64,000 nt of DNA from CBDDBH01 sp965225625 (GTDB lineage Bacteria; Pseudomonadota; Gammaproteobacteria; JADZEE01): the NCBI GenBank assembly GCA_965225625.1, contig CBDDBH010000017.1:1-64000 (forward strand), read 5' to 3'. This document shows, piece after piece, positions 39,130-48,630 of this stretch. The notes under the pieces are model-generated. The model saw only the letters and a program-made list of their open reading frames with translations. It searched no databases and was not told where the DNA came from. The translations under genes were made by a program, and so were the position numbers. Numbering within the stretch: the stretch's first letter is position 1; every line of letters begins with the position of its first letter.

Positions 39130-41955
39130 TTGACTAGGTTCGCCGAATTATCGCTCACAGAGAAATTACGCAGCGTCATATTATTAGCCGCTGCAGTGGT
39201 TGTGCTGGTGGCATCCTCGATGTTCGTGCTAACGGACGTAGTTTCATTCCGGAGCACGGCAGTTGAAAAGTTGACGGCACTGGCGCAAGTCGTTGGACGC
39301 AATAGTACCGATGCATTGACGCTGCAAGATACCGAGGCTGCACAGCACATAGTCTCTGCTTTCAGCCTGGAATCAAGCGTTGTGTCTGCGCGCCTAATTG
39401 ACAATCGCCTGAGAATTATCGCGACTTATCAGCACCCAGCTAATGGGGGCGAAGTTCACCAAGATCTTTCTCTGGTCTCGCGGTATCTGCGTGAGCCGTC
39501 AAGCGCCCAATTCCAGTTCGGGTTATCTCATTTGGACGTGTTGACGCCCATAATCCAGGATGGCTCGACTATAGGCTACGTACTTATTCGGTCGCATTTG
39601 GCCGACTTTTACACACGCCTTCGATGGTACGGTTTGGTTGTCCTGTTTGTTATGGTTGGGGCCATTGCTATCTCTTCGTTTTTTTCGTCACGGCTGCAGA
39701 AAGTAATTGCGCAACCAATTGTGGATCTCGCGGAGGCGATGAAAAGCGTCTCGGAGAATAAGAACTATCGGGTTCGGGTCGATAGTTGTCATAACGGCGA
39801 GATAGGGATGCTGATCAGTGGTTTCAATGTGATGCTGAAGGAGATCCAACAGCGCGACGAGGCATTGATTTGTCACAAACAACAACTTGAACGTGCTGTT
39901 GCCACCCGCACTACTGCATTGTCTGAAGCAAACCGGGAACTAAAAGAGTCGGTGAGCGATCTGGTGACCGCGCGAGATGCCGCGGAGCGGGCCAACCGGG
40001 CGAAAAGCGAATTTCTGGCGACCATGAGTCACGAAATCCGAACCCCCATGAACGGTGTTCTGGGTATGACGGAGTTGCTGTTAGACACACAGTTAAATGA
40101 CAAACAGCGCCGGTTCGCAAATACCGTCTCTGACTCCGGCCAGCGTCTGCTTTCCATCATCAACGACATCTTGGATTTCTCCAAGATCGAGGCGGGAAAA
40201 CTGCGAATCGAGCATATAGCGTTCGATCTGCGCGAACTTGTCGAGGAGGTCGGAGACCTGTTTGCGGAGTATGCGCATGAACGTGAACTGGAGCTATTGT
40301 GCCAACTACCCACGGATGAGTTGCTCGGCGTGAAAGGGGATCCAGGTCGGGTGCGCCAGGTTTTGACAAATTTGATCGGTAACGCCATCAAGTTTACTGA
40401 GGATGGTGAAGTCCGAGTCTCAGTACATCGCATGACAGACGAACGAATGATTCGTTTCGAGGTCCGTGATACCGGCATTGGCATCGATCCTGCCGCACGG
40501 AATCGTATATTCGGCGCCTTTACCCAGGCAGATAGCTCTATCACCCGCCAACACGGCGGCACAGGTTTGGGTCTTGCCATTTCCCAACAGCTTGTCGAAC
40601 TGATGGGTGGGATGATTGGATTTGAAGGGCTCCCGGGCGGGGGCTCATTGTTCTGGTTTACTGCAGAGTTGCCGAGTTCCGGTGAGCAAGGCGTTAGATT
40701 GCCAGTGCCGCCGCCGGAGCTGCGTGGCACGCGGGTCCTGGTTGTTGACGACAACGAGACGAACCGTGAGATGCTGGAGCAGCAACTAAAGACCTGGCAG
40801 ATACAGTCGGTTTCTACTGGTGATGCAGAAGATGCTCTATCCGTATTTCGCGCTGCCCTCGCCAGCAATGAGACCTTTGACCTAGCGATTCTTGATTTCG
40901 CAATGCCTCGCATGGACGGCCTCGAGCTCGCCCATGCAATCCGGGCCGAGCCAGGCGGCCATGCCATTAAACTACTTCTTGCCAGCTCGCTCTATGAGCA
41001 GCCGGAAGAACACATTCTGCGGCAGGCGGGTATAACGCAATACTTAACGAAACCGCTACGACAATCCGATCTATTTAGCAGTGTGATGTCTGCGTTGAAC
41101 GAGCAATCGGAGATTAGTAGCGATCCCCACCCAGCGAGGGAAAGCGAAATTGCGGGCCTTATTGGCGGTCGCGTCTTGGTAGTTGACGACAACGAAATGA
41201 ATCGGGAACTGGCGGGTTCGATGCTGGAGCATTTGGGGTGTCGAGTGGAGACGGCAGATACAGGCGCCGCGGCCCTAAAGGTCCTGGCGCAAAGCGCCTT
41301 TGATCTGGTCTTCATGGATTGTCAGATGCCGGTTATGGACGGTCTGGATGCGACCCGGGAGATCCGCAAACGAGAGCGCGCTTCCGGATCGGATTTTCGT
41401 ATACCGATCGTGGCGCTGACGGCCAATGCGATGGCCGGTGATCGTGAGCGCTGTTTACACTCGGGTATGGACGACTACCTGACGAAACCGTTTAAGCAAA
41501 AGGAATTCGCCGAGGTGGTTCAAAGTTGGATCGCGGACCGAGGCCGGTCAGCGCAAACGTCGGCCTGCGTAGCAACAACAACCGCACCTCAGAACAGCGA
41601 CTGCGTGCTCGATCAAACCTCTTTGGACGACATTCGTGAGCTACGCCAGGAGCGAGGCTCGGATCCGCTAGTGAGATACATCGACATCTTCCTGCGTAAT
41701 TCGCCCGAGCTGATGGAGGCTATTCGTGTGGCGGTCGCCACAGATGACGCGGAAGGCCTGGTCCATCCCGAGCACTCGCTGAAATCCGATAGCGCCAGTC
41801 TCGGAGCCCGAATGTTAGCAGCCAACTGCAAGCGGCTGGAGGAGATGAGTCGTAAGCGCGAATTGATGGGGGCATCGGAGGTTTTGGCGGAACTCGAACT
41901 GAATTACAAAGAAGCTTGCCTCGCCTTACAGTGCGAACAGGAAGCGGCGGCATAG
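39130..41955 (+). CDS. BarA-like hybrid sensor histidine kinase
   Basis: The 941-residue protein starts at TTG; the frame is open upstream but has no better start there. Two membrane helices (about residues 15-37 and 160-182) flank a periplasmic sensor. Next come HAMP (185-240), a coiled coil, and HisKA with His301 in MSHEIRTPMNG. An ATPase domain follows (NLIGNAIKF; DTGIGID; GGTGLGLAIS). Two receiver domains have phospho-acceptors near Asp589 (LDFAMPRMDG) and Asp730 (MDCQMPVMDG). An Hpt domain has His882 (EHSLKSDSASLGA). The His-Asp-His-Asp relay resembles BarA. It is 2 bp upstream of the c-di-GMP protein, a probable partner in one operon. Confidence 0.93.
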   Translation: MTRFAELSLTEKLRSVILLAAAVVVLVASSMFVLTDVVSFRSTAVEKLTALAQVVGRNSTDALTLQDTEAAQHIVSAFSLESSVVSARLIDNRLRIIATYQHPANGGEVHQDLSLVSRYLREPSSAQFQFGLSHLDVLTPIIQDGSTIGYVLIRSHLADFYTRLRWYGLVVLFVMVGAIAISSFFSSRLQKVIAQPIVDLAEAMKSVSENKNYRVRVDSCHNGEIGMLISGFNVMLKEIQQRDEALICHKQQLERAVATRTTALSEANRELKESVSDLVTARDAAERANRAKSEFLATMSHEIRTPMNGVLGMTELLLDTQLNDKQRRFANTVSDSGQRLLSIINDILDFSKIEAGKLRIEHIAFDLRELVEEVGDLFAEYAHERELELLCQLPTDELLGVKGDPGRVRQVLTNLIGNAIKFTEDGEVRVSVHRMTDERMIRFEVRDTGIGIDPAARNRIFGAFTQADSSITRQHGGTGLGLAISQQLVELMGGMIGFEGLPGGGSLFWFTAELPSSGEQGVRLPVPPPELRGTRVLVVDDNETNREMLEQQLKTWQIQSVSTGDAEDALSVFRAALASNETFDLAILDFAMPRMDGLELAHAIRAEPGGHAIKLLLASSLYEQPEEHILRQAGITQYLTKPLRQSDLFSSVMSALNEQSEISSDPHPARESEIAGLIGGRVLVVDDNEMNRELAGSMLEHLGCRVETADTGAAALKVLAQSAFDLVFMDCQMPVMDGLDATREIRKRERASGSDFRIPIVALTANAMAGDRERCLHSGMDDYLTKPFKQKEFAEVVQSWIADRGRSAQTSACVATTTAPQNSDCVLDQTSLDDIRELRQERGSDPLVRYIDIFLRNSPELMEAIRVAVATDDAEGLVHPEHSLKSDSASLGARMLAANCKRLEEMSRKRELMGASEVLAELELNYKEACLALQCEQEAAA

Positions 41956-41957
41956 CG

Positions 41958-44156
41958 ATGGACAATCACAAGGACAATTTGCCGGGGCGGATTCTGATTG
42001 TCGATGATCAGGAGACTACGCGGTTTTTCGTCAGTGAAACGCTGCAGCAAGCTGGCTTTAGCGTTGAAACCGTCGGCAGCGGTGCCGAAGCGATGAAGGT
42101 AATTGCCAACTCGCCGCCCGCCCTCGTCGTGTTGGACGTAGTGATGCCGGGCATGGACGGGTTTGAAGTTTGTGCGGAGATTCGTTCACGTCTAAGTACC
42201 CGCCGTCTTCCGGTCTTGATGATGACGGGCCTCGACGATGAGGATTCGATCACGCACGCCTACGATGTCGGCGCGACGGACTTCATCAACAAGCCGTTTA
42301 AGCGCGTCGTTCTGTCGCATCGGGTGCGTTACATGCTTCGGGCCCAGCAAATAGAGGATAAGATCCATCAGCTCGCGTACTTCGACGTGCTCACTGGTCT
42401 GTCGAATCGCGAATCGTTTAAAGATCGGCTGATTAACTCAGTGGCAGTTGCGAAGCGCCACAGCCGCACCCTGTCGATACTATTTGTCGATCTGGATGAC
42501 TTTAAGCGCATTAACGATACGCTGGGCCACAGTGTTGGCGACATGCTGTTAAAGGAAGTGGCTGTGCGCCTGCTCGACAGTGTTCGGGAAACCGACGCCG
42601 TGGTCCGCAATGTTGATAGCGACAACGGTTTGGTTGCGCGCTTAGGCGGTGATGAATTTATCATTTTACTGCCGGAGATCGGGCATGCTGACCATGCCGC
42701 GACGGTAGCTAGACGTATATTGCATTCTCTTTCGCAGACCTTTTCCCTTGCTGGCAATGAAGTTTTTATTACACCCAGTATCGGCATATCTGTGTTTCCC
42801 CAGGACTCCGAGGCCCCCGAGGCACTGCTGCAACACGCAGATGCCGCCATGTATTGCGCCAAGCGGGCCGGCAAGAATCTGTATAAATACTACGATGAGT
42901 CAATGAACAGCGAAGCGTTGCGGCGTCATGCGATCGACCCGCAGTTGCGAACAGCGCTGGAGCGCAACGAGTTCGAACTTCACTATCAACCGCAAATGGA
43001 TGTCGCCAGCGGTCAGATCTGTGGTGTCGAAGCACTGTTGCGGTGGAACAACCAGGAGATGGGAGCGGTATCACCGGCGGAGTTTATTCCGCTGGCGGAA
43101 GAAAATGGTCTCATCATAAAAATCGGTGAATGGGTACTCGCAACCGCATGTGCCCAGGCAAAGGCCTGGCAGGACGAGGGTCTGCCGCTCGGTCGAATTG
43201 GCGTGAATATATCGGTTCTACAGTTCGCGCAGTCGGAATTCGTCGGCTTGGTTGCGCAGATATTAAGTGAGACTGGTCTCGACGCACATGCTTTGGAACT
43301 TGAAATCACTGAAAGTATGGTCATGAACGACGTCGAGGGTGCAATCCGTACAATGGAAGCACTCAAGGCCTTGGGTGTGCAGCTTGCGATCGATGATTTT
43401 GGAACCGGTTATTCAAGTCTGAGCTATTTGAAGCGTTTGCCGATCGATCGACTGAAGATAGATCACGCCTTTATTCGTGACGTTACTGCAGATCCTGACG
43501 ATTCGGCGATAGTCACGGCGGTAATCACAATGGCGACTCGCATGAACTTGGAAACAGTAGCCGAGGGTGTGGAAACAGGTGCCCAGCTACAGTTCTTACA
43601 TGACAATGGCTGCCAGATAATCCAAGGTTACTATTTCAGTCGCCCGCTGCCGAGTGAGGTGTTACGCGATTTGTTGCGACAGGGACCTAACGTTGAGCTA
43701 CCAGTATGTCGGCACGGAACGGGGGTACGAACGGTGCTGTTTATCGACGATGACGAAACGCTACTGGACGTGTTTAAGCTTGGTCTGCAAAGCGAAGGGT
43801 ACCGCGTGCTGTGCGCGACAAACCCCGCGGCAGCGTTCGATAACCTGGCGAGATACGACGTTGAGGTTGTCGTCGCCGACTACCAGATGCCGGAAATGAA
43901 CGGCATCGAGATTCTGAAACGCGTAAAGAGTCTGTGCCCCTATGCGGTGCGGGTGATGTTGAGCGGACGCAGCGATATGCGTTCGGTCGTAGCTGCTATC
44001 AATGACGGTGGGATCTTCAAATTTCTTGAGAAGCCGGTTCCAATCAGTGGACTGAAAGACACGCTGCGAAAGGCATTTCTGCTCCATGATCAAGTTAGAT
44101 CGGCAATCGTCAGCTATGAAACAACTGCGCCAGTACTTGTCAGTAGCGTGAATTAG
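41958..44156 (+). CDS. REC-GGDEF-EAL-REC cyclic-di-GMP protein
   Basis: From MDNHKDNLPG the product has 732 residues. An N-terminal receiver (10-125) has Asp60 in LDVVMPGMDG. GGDEF (about 140-315) keeps the active GGDEF at 230-234, in a cyclase-competent form. EAL (330-580) has EALLRW at 358-360, ELEITES, DDFGTGYSS and the IQGYYFSRPL end, so phosphodiesterase activity is also plausible. An extra C-terminal receiver (593-710) has Asp641 in VADYQMPEMNG. Two receivers around both enzyme domains suggest input from two phosphorelays. The gene follows the hybrid kinase by 2 bp and overlaps the convergent PAS kinase by 4 bp. Confidence 0.93.
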   Translation: MDNHKDNLPGRILIVDDQETTRFFVSETLQQAGFSVETVGSGAEAMKVIANSPPALVVLDVVMPGMDGFEVCAEIRSRLSTRRLPVLMMTGLDDEDSITHAYDVGATDFINKPFKRVVLSHRVRYMLRAQQIEDKIHQLAYFDVLTGLSNRESFKDRLINSVAVAKRHSRTLSILFVDLDDFKRINDTLGHSVGDMLLKEVAVRLLDSVRETDAVVRNVDSDNGLVARLGGDEFIILLPEIGHADHAATVARRILHSLSQTFSLAGNEVFITPSIGISVFPQDSEAPEALLQHADAAMYCAKRAGKNLYKYYDESMNSEALRRHAIDPQLRTALERNEFELHYQPQMDVASGQICGVEALLRWNNQEMGAVSPAEFIPLAEENGLIIKIGEWVLATACAQAKAWQDEGLPLGRIGVNISVLQFAQSEFVGLVAQILSETGLDAHALELEITESMVMNDVEGAIRTMEALKALGVQLAIDDFGTGYSSLSYLKRLPIDRLKIDHAFIRDVTADPDDSAIVTAVITMATRMNLETVAEGVETGAQLQFLHDNGCQIIQGYYFSRPLPSEVLRDLLRQGPNVELPVCRHGTGVRTVLFIDDDETLLDVFKLGLQSEGYRVLCATNPAAAFDNLARYDVEVVVADYQMPEMNGIEILKRVKSLCPYAVRVMLSGRSDMRSVVAAINDGGIFKFLEKPVPISGLKDTLRKAFLLHDQVRSAIVSYETTAPVLVSSVN

Positions 44157-47100
44157 GTGTCACCCCTATCCCGGAAATTAGCTTTCTCGCCACGCAGCGG
44201 AGTTTCGATTACAAAGGTTGTTGCGACCCCGGGTGTGCTGTGAAAGGTGAGCGAGCCGCCGGTGTGCTCAAGCAGACTTCTGGACACCGACAAACCAAGT
44301 CCTAATCCCGGAGAGTTGGTTTCCCCGCCGGAATAGAAAGCCTCGAATATTCGCTCTGCCTCCTCAGGGGCAATGCCTGGCCCGTGATCCGTGACGCTGA
44401 TAGTGACAGCCTGCGCGCTTACGTGCGCCTCCACCGTTACCTCGTCTCCAGGGACGGAAAACTTAATCGCGTTGCCCAATACATTGAATAGTGCCTGGCG
44501 CACCACAGAGTCCAACACCCGAACTACGACGCCGTCGGGACGTCTCACGATTACCGATATCTCATGTTCGCGACACATCGGTTCCAGTAACAGCACAACA
44601 TCGTCGACGATCTGGGCCAGTTCGATGTCCCGTTCCTGATGCTCAATGCCGCGATACTGGTCGAGCATTTGATGGACGATGGTGGAAACGCGCTCCAACT
44701 CACGATCGATGCGTCCGACGTAAGGGTAGTATTCGTAATCCTCGGGGATGGCGCCCTTAAGCAGCAAAAATGAGTTTTTGATGCCCGCCAGGGGGTTATT
44801 TATCTCATGTGCGATCCGGGCCACCATGCGTCCGGTTGCTGCCAGTTTGGCTGACTCGGCGAGCGCTTGCTCGGCCTGCTTTTGTGCGGTGATGTCCTGT
44901 AGTGTGCCGAACATCCGCACCGGAGAGCCGTTGGCATCGAATTCCGTCTCCGCGATTTCATTGATCCAACGAATGGCGCCTGAGCCAGTGATTATGCGGT
45001 ATTGAATTTCCAGCCCCTCATTGTTTCCACTGGTTGCCAGATCTGCCTGATGATAGCGCTCTCGGTCGTCGGGATGCTTTAATTCCAGATTGCGTTGCGT
45101 GGAGGTCGAGGCCTCGATGGCAGACTCGACATCCATCTCCAATATTTCAGCGTACTGTTCGGAGCAGGCAATCAAGCGATCGGTCGCCAAATCCCACTCC
45201 CAATGACCCAGTCGCCCTAGTTGTGCAGCTTGTTCATACAATGCGTGACTCCTGCGTAGCTCGTTTTCCACATTTTTTCGCGCCGTGATGTCTTGTAATG
45301 TGCCTAAGGTACGGATTGCCTGACCATCCTCGTCATAATCACCGCGTCTTACTTCCAGCACATGACGTACTGCAGCGGTACTGGTGATGACCCGGTATTC
45401 GATATCGACGTCGGATTGTTCGGTAAGGGCAGCACGATTTGCACGATCGTATTGCTCGCGATCATCCGGATGAATGACGCTGAGGCTTTCTTCATAATTT
45501 GAAAATCTGGTCATTACTTCATCGACCGTCATTCCGAAAATTCTGGCGTACTGCTCCGAACAGGAAATCAACTTGTCTGCGCGTTCATCCCACTCCCAAT
45601 AGCCAAGCTGACCGACTTCCTCGGACAGCCTGTAACGTACGGCACTCTTGTTCAGTTCTTCCTCGACCTTTTTACGCGCGGATATGTCTTGAACCTGCCC
45701 TACGGTGTGAACGGCTTCACCATTGGCGTCCCGAACCAGGGAGACATTTATTTGCCCCCACATGACTGATCCGTCTTTGCGCAAATAGCGCTTTTCGGTC
45801 TGAACCATATCGCTCTGACCGGCCCGTACCTCGCCCATATAAACGCCCGTCACCTGCCGATCGTCCGGATGCGTGAAATCTGAAATTGTTGTACCCGTGA
45901 GATCGTCTTCGTCCCAGTCATAGCCGAATATTTCGTAAAAGGCTGGATTCGCTCGAATTAAGCCCCCGCGCAGATCTACCAATCCGATGCCGAGCGGTGC
46001 ATCGTCGAAGATAGCCCTGTAGGCTTCAGCGCTTTCTCGCAGTTCATCCTCCGCTCGTTTGCGTTCAGTTATGTTGTGGGCATTGATAGTGACCCCCGCG
46101 ATAGATCCCTCGACGTCGTTGAATGGTTCGTAGCGGGCTTCGACGTAACGCTGTCCAAGTATCGAATAATCAATCCAATATTCGCTAACGACTGATTCGC
46201 CCAATAGCGCTCTGTCAATCAATGGTTTTAGTTGATTTTCGAATGTATTTGCGCCAGTAATATCTGCGATCGCCTTTCCAATAAATGATTCTTTTGGTTT
46301 GCCGAACGCCTGAACATAGGCGTGGTTTACCGCCAGGTAAATATAATCTTTGTCGACAACTGAGCTCAGATCCACGGAGGTATCGAGAATCTCCTCATAG
46401 AGCCTGAGCTCGCTTTCGGTTGCCCTTCGGATCGCAATCTCTTTTTCCAGATGAGCTGTTCGCCCGCTTACTCGCGTTTCCAATTCGGCATTGAGGGTAG
46501 TAACGGCATCTTTTTGTTCGGCAAGCTGCTTTATCAGGTGCATATTCTCGCGTTGCGCCGCGAAATCCCGGATAAAACCCTGTCGCATACGAAAAGCGAT
46601 CGAAGTGATAAAACCGAGATAAATAAGAAACGCAAACCCAAGAACGACCATGGGGAGGTTTCCCTGAAGCAATAGATAGACGGAGTAGGGCACTATCGCC
46701 GGCAGTGAAAACGCGAAAACCGAACGAAGGTGGGCCGAAAAAGTCACGACCGCTCCAGCGACCAGCGCCACAATGCAGAAACTCACCAAGGCGTTGTATA
46801 TAGCGGAATCGGACGGAGGTAGCAGAATACCGGCCAGGCCCCATACAGTACCGCTTAGAAAGAGGGTTCCATCGAATCGGCTGAACCATTCTTCGGCCGC
46901 ACCGGTCTTGTCTTGTTGCTTAAAATATCGGTGCATCAGCAGCGCTCTAATAGCCGTAGCCATGACAAACAGCACACTCCAGCGCAATAGGAGTTGATAG
47001 GGTGTAACTGGCCACAGAACCATCACGATCATGATCGCGGTAGCAATGGAACCCCAAACCGCGATGCTCGCCTGCTCATACAGAAGCGAGAGTTGTCGTT

Positions 47101-47257
47101 GTTCCATTAAGCTATCGTCGTCCGTGACGCGGTGCTCATGCGGTGTGGATTCTGCCGCTGCGGCCGCGATCGTGGCCGTGGAGTCTGCTGCCGCCACGCT
47201 AGACGATTGAGGACCACCGTGGCGATTGCGAGCTTTTGCGATATTGATGACGGCCAT
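44153..47257 (-). CDS. Multi-PAS membrane sensor histidine kinase
   Basis: I start at MAVINIAKARN (1034 residues), because an upstream in-frame start would place translation inside a strong terminator-like hairpin. The N-terminal part has five or six hydrophobic segments in about 70-230 (AVWGSIATAIMIVMVLW; YSVYLLLQGNLPMVVLGFAF). A coiled coil and four PAS domains follow, between about 285 and 785, with their PAC ends (NITERKRAEDEL, QDISARKKVEEEL and QDITARK twice). HisKA has VARIAHEINNPLAGIKNS, and the ATPase domain has NVLGNAIKF, DHGPGIAPEE and GLGLGLSVS. It has no receiver, so it may signal to the adjacent REC-bearing protein. Confidence 0.9.
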   Translation of the reverse strand: MAVINIAKARNRHGGPQSSSVAAADSTATIAAAAAESTPHEHRVTDDDSLMEQRQLSLLYEQASIAVWGSIATAIMIVMVLWPVTPYQLLLRWSVLFVMATAIRALLMHRYFKQQDKTGAAEEWFSRFDGTLFLSGTVWGLAGILLPPSDSAIYNALVSFCIVALVAGAVVTFSAHLRSVFAFSLPAIVPYSVYLLLQGNLPMVVLGFAFLIYLGFITSIAFRMRQGFIRDFAAQRENMHLIKQLAEQKDAVTTLNAELETRVSGRTAHLEKEIAIRRATESELRLYEEILDTSVDLSSVVDKDYIYLAVNHAYVQAFGKPKESFIGKAIADITGANTFENQLKPLIDRALLGESVVSEYWIDYSILGQRYVEARYEPFNDVEGSIAGVTINAHNITERKRAEDELRESAEAYRAIFDDAPLGIGLVDLRGGLIRANPAFYEIFGYDWDEDDLTGTTISDFTHPDDRQVTGVYMGEVRAGQSDMVQTEKRYLRKDGSVMWGQINVSLVRDANGEAVHTVGQVQDISARKKVEEELNKSAVRYRLSEEVGQLGYWEWDERADKLISCSEQYARIFGMTVDEVMTRFSNYEESLSVIHPDDREQYDRANRAALTEQSDVDIEYRVITSTAAVRHVLEVRRGDYDEDGQAIRTLGTLQDITARKNVENELRRSHALYEQAAQLGRLGHWEWDLATDRLIACSEQYAEILEMDVESAIEASTSTQRNLELKHPDDRERYHQADLATSGNNEGLEIQYRIITGSGAIRWINEIAETEFDANGSPVRMFGTLQDITAQKQAEQALAESAKLAATGRMVARIAHEINNPLAGIKNSFLLLKGAIPEDYEYYPYVGRIDRELERVSTIVHQMLDQYRGIEHQERDIELAQIVDDVVLLLEPMCREHEISVIVRRPDGVVVRVLDSVVRQALFNVLGNAIKFSVPGDEVTVEAHVSAQAVTISVTDHGPGIAPEEAERIFEAFYSGGETNSPGLGLGLSVSRSLLEHTGGSLTFHSTPGVATTFVIETPLRGEKANFRDRGDT

Positions 47258-47283
47258 ATACGTTGTACATCTACCCCAAAAAA

Positions 47284-47329
47284 AAGGCATAACAATAGAC
47301 AACCAATAAGTTGTTTATTGTTATGCCTT
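47284..47329 (-). terminator. Strong hairpin plus T8 in the leader of the PAS kinase gene
   Basis: The arms AAGGCATAACAATA and TATTGTTATGCCTT are perfect complements. The stem extends inward through one G-U type pair and ACAAC/GTTGT to a 6-nt loop, giving about 20 pairs. On the minus strand it is followed by eight T. This is the form of an intrinsic terminator. No minus-strand gene ends upstream of it, so it lies between a likely promoter and the kinase start and may act as an attenuator. It could also serve as a protein-binding palindrome. Confidence 0.7.
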
Positions 47330-47386
47330 CGACTGACAAACCCGGAGTCTGCCCGACAAGGTGCGCGATTAACGCGCGAGTCGCTA

Positions 47387-47392
47387 ATTATA
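47387..47392 (-). promoter_or_regulatory. Possible -10 element (TATAAT) for the PAS kinase gene
   Basis: On the minus strand TATAAT occurs about 60 bp upstream of the leader hairpin. A -35 element at the right distance is weak. It is the best candidate promoter for a transcript that would pass through the hairpin. Confidence 0.3.
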
Positions 47393-47641
47393 AGTGGAAT
47401 TCGGGTTTATCGCCAGCTCACTATGCCGTAATTACTCGAAACAATGATATACAATTGCGCCGCATGATATTGAAGGCATCGCTGCTATGGATACAACTCT
47501 CGCGTTCGGCACCGGATCCGACCTCTGATCGACGGAGGCAAAGCCAGACTTAACGTGGCGTTAACCCCAACGCATCAGTTTGGCACTCAATGACGTCCTC
47601 TAGCATGCCGCCTGCCGGCAAAACCGGATAAATTCTCAGAA

Positions 47642-48616
47642 ATGAATGCAATCCGAGGAGTTTTCCCGGGTGTACTAAGCAGTGCCACAATCGCGATGGC
47701 GGCGGCGTTTCTGTCCGGTCATTACGGTGGACCAGTAATGCTGTTCGCGCTGCTGCTCGGGATTGCGTTCAACTTTCTGTCACAGGAAGGGGCCTGTGTT
47801 AAAGGTATCGATTTTTCGGCAAAACGAATACTTCGCATCGGGGTTGCTTTATTAGGGTTGCGTATAAGTTTTGAGCAAGTTGTTGCATTGGGGCTGTTGC
47901 CCATCGTCCTCGTGACCATTTCGATTGCGCTTACTGTTCTGATTGGCATTGCCCTGGCCAAGACTCTAGGTTTGAGGGCGCACCTGGGGATATTGACCGG
48001 CGGGGCGGTCGCCATTTGCGGTGCGTCGGCCGCGTTGGCGATCGCCGCTGTATTACCACGGCACGAGGATTCGGAACGCGACACGATATTTACCGTCGTC
48101 GGCGTCACTGCTTTGAGCACACTGGCCATGATCCTCTATCCGATTATCGTGGATGTCATGGGGCTTGATTTTTCTCAGTCCGGAATATTTCTCGGCGCGA
48201 CCATCCATGATGTTGCGCAGGTCGTTGGCGCCGGATATATGGTTTCCGAACGCACCGGAGATGTCGCAACGTTAGTAAAGCTCATGCGCGTAGCGATGCT
48301 TGTCCCATTGGTGTTGCTGATTATCTTTGGCATTCGCAAGCAAAGTTCACAATCGAGCGAAGGCACTAGTCTCCCCGTTTTTTTGATCGGATTCGTGGTC
48401 TGCATGATTCTAAATAGCGTCGGCGTTGTGCCCGAGACGATGCGCCTGGTTTTGGTCGACGCTTCACGTTGGTGTCTGATTACCGCGATCACTGCGTTAG
48501 GCATGAAAACTGCACTGGGCGAGGTGTTGGCGATTGGGCCCAAGGCTGTCAGTTTGATCGTCGTCGAGACTTTGTTCCTTGCGGTGCTGGTGCTGGGCGT
48601 TATTAAGGTGATTTGA
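47642..48616 (+). CDS. YeiH/UPF0324-family membrane transporter (putative sulfate exporter)
   Basis: The 324-residue protein has about ten hydrophobic segments and the family's signature regions: GGPVMLFALLLGIAFNFLSQ, DFSAKRILRIGVALLGLRIS, GGAVAICGASAALAIAAVLP and FLGATIHDVAQVVGAGYMVS. Family members are annotated as putative sulfate exporters, largely from association with taurine and sulfonate genes. A two-subunit decarboxylase of sulfopyruvate type lies 1.5 kb away, which makes a sulfonate link possible but unproven. The stretch of about 300 bp upstream holds the divergent kinase leader and no other gene. Confidence 0.88.
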   Translation: MNAIRGVFPGVLSSATIAMAAAFLSGHYGGPVMLFALLLGIAFNFLSQEGACVKGIDFSAKRILRIGVALLGLRISFEQVVALGLLPIVLVTISIALTVLIGIALAKTLGLRAHLGILTGGAVAICGASAALAIAAVLPRHEDSERDTIFTVVGVTALSTLAMILYPIIVDVMGLDFSQSGIFLGATIHDVAQVVGAGYMVSERTGDVATLVKLMRVAMLVPLVLLIIFGIRKQSSQSSEGTSLPVFLIGFVVCMILNSVGVVPETMRLVLVDASRWCLITAITALGMKTALGEVLAIGPKAVSLIVVETLFLAVLVLGVIKVI

Positions 48617-48630
48617 AAATCAATACCTGG

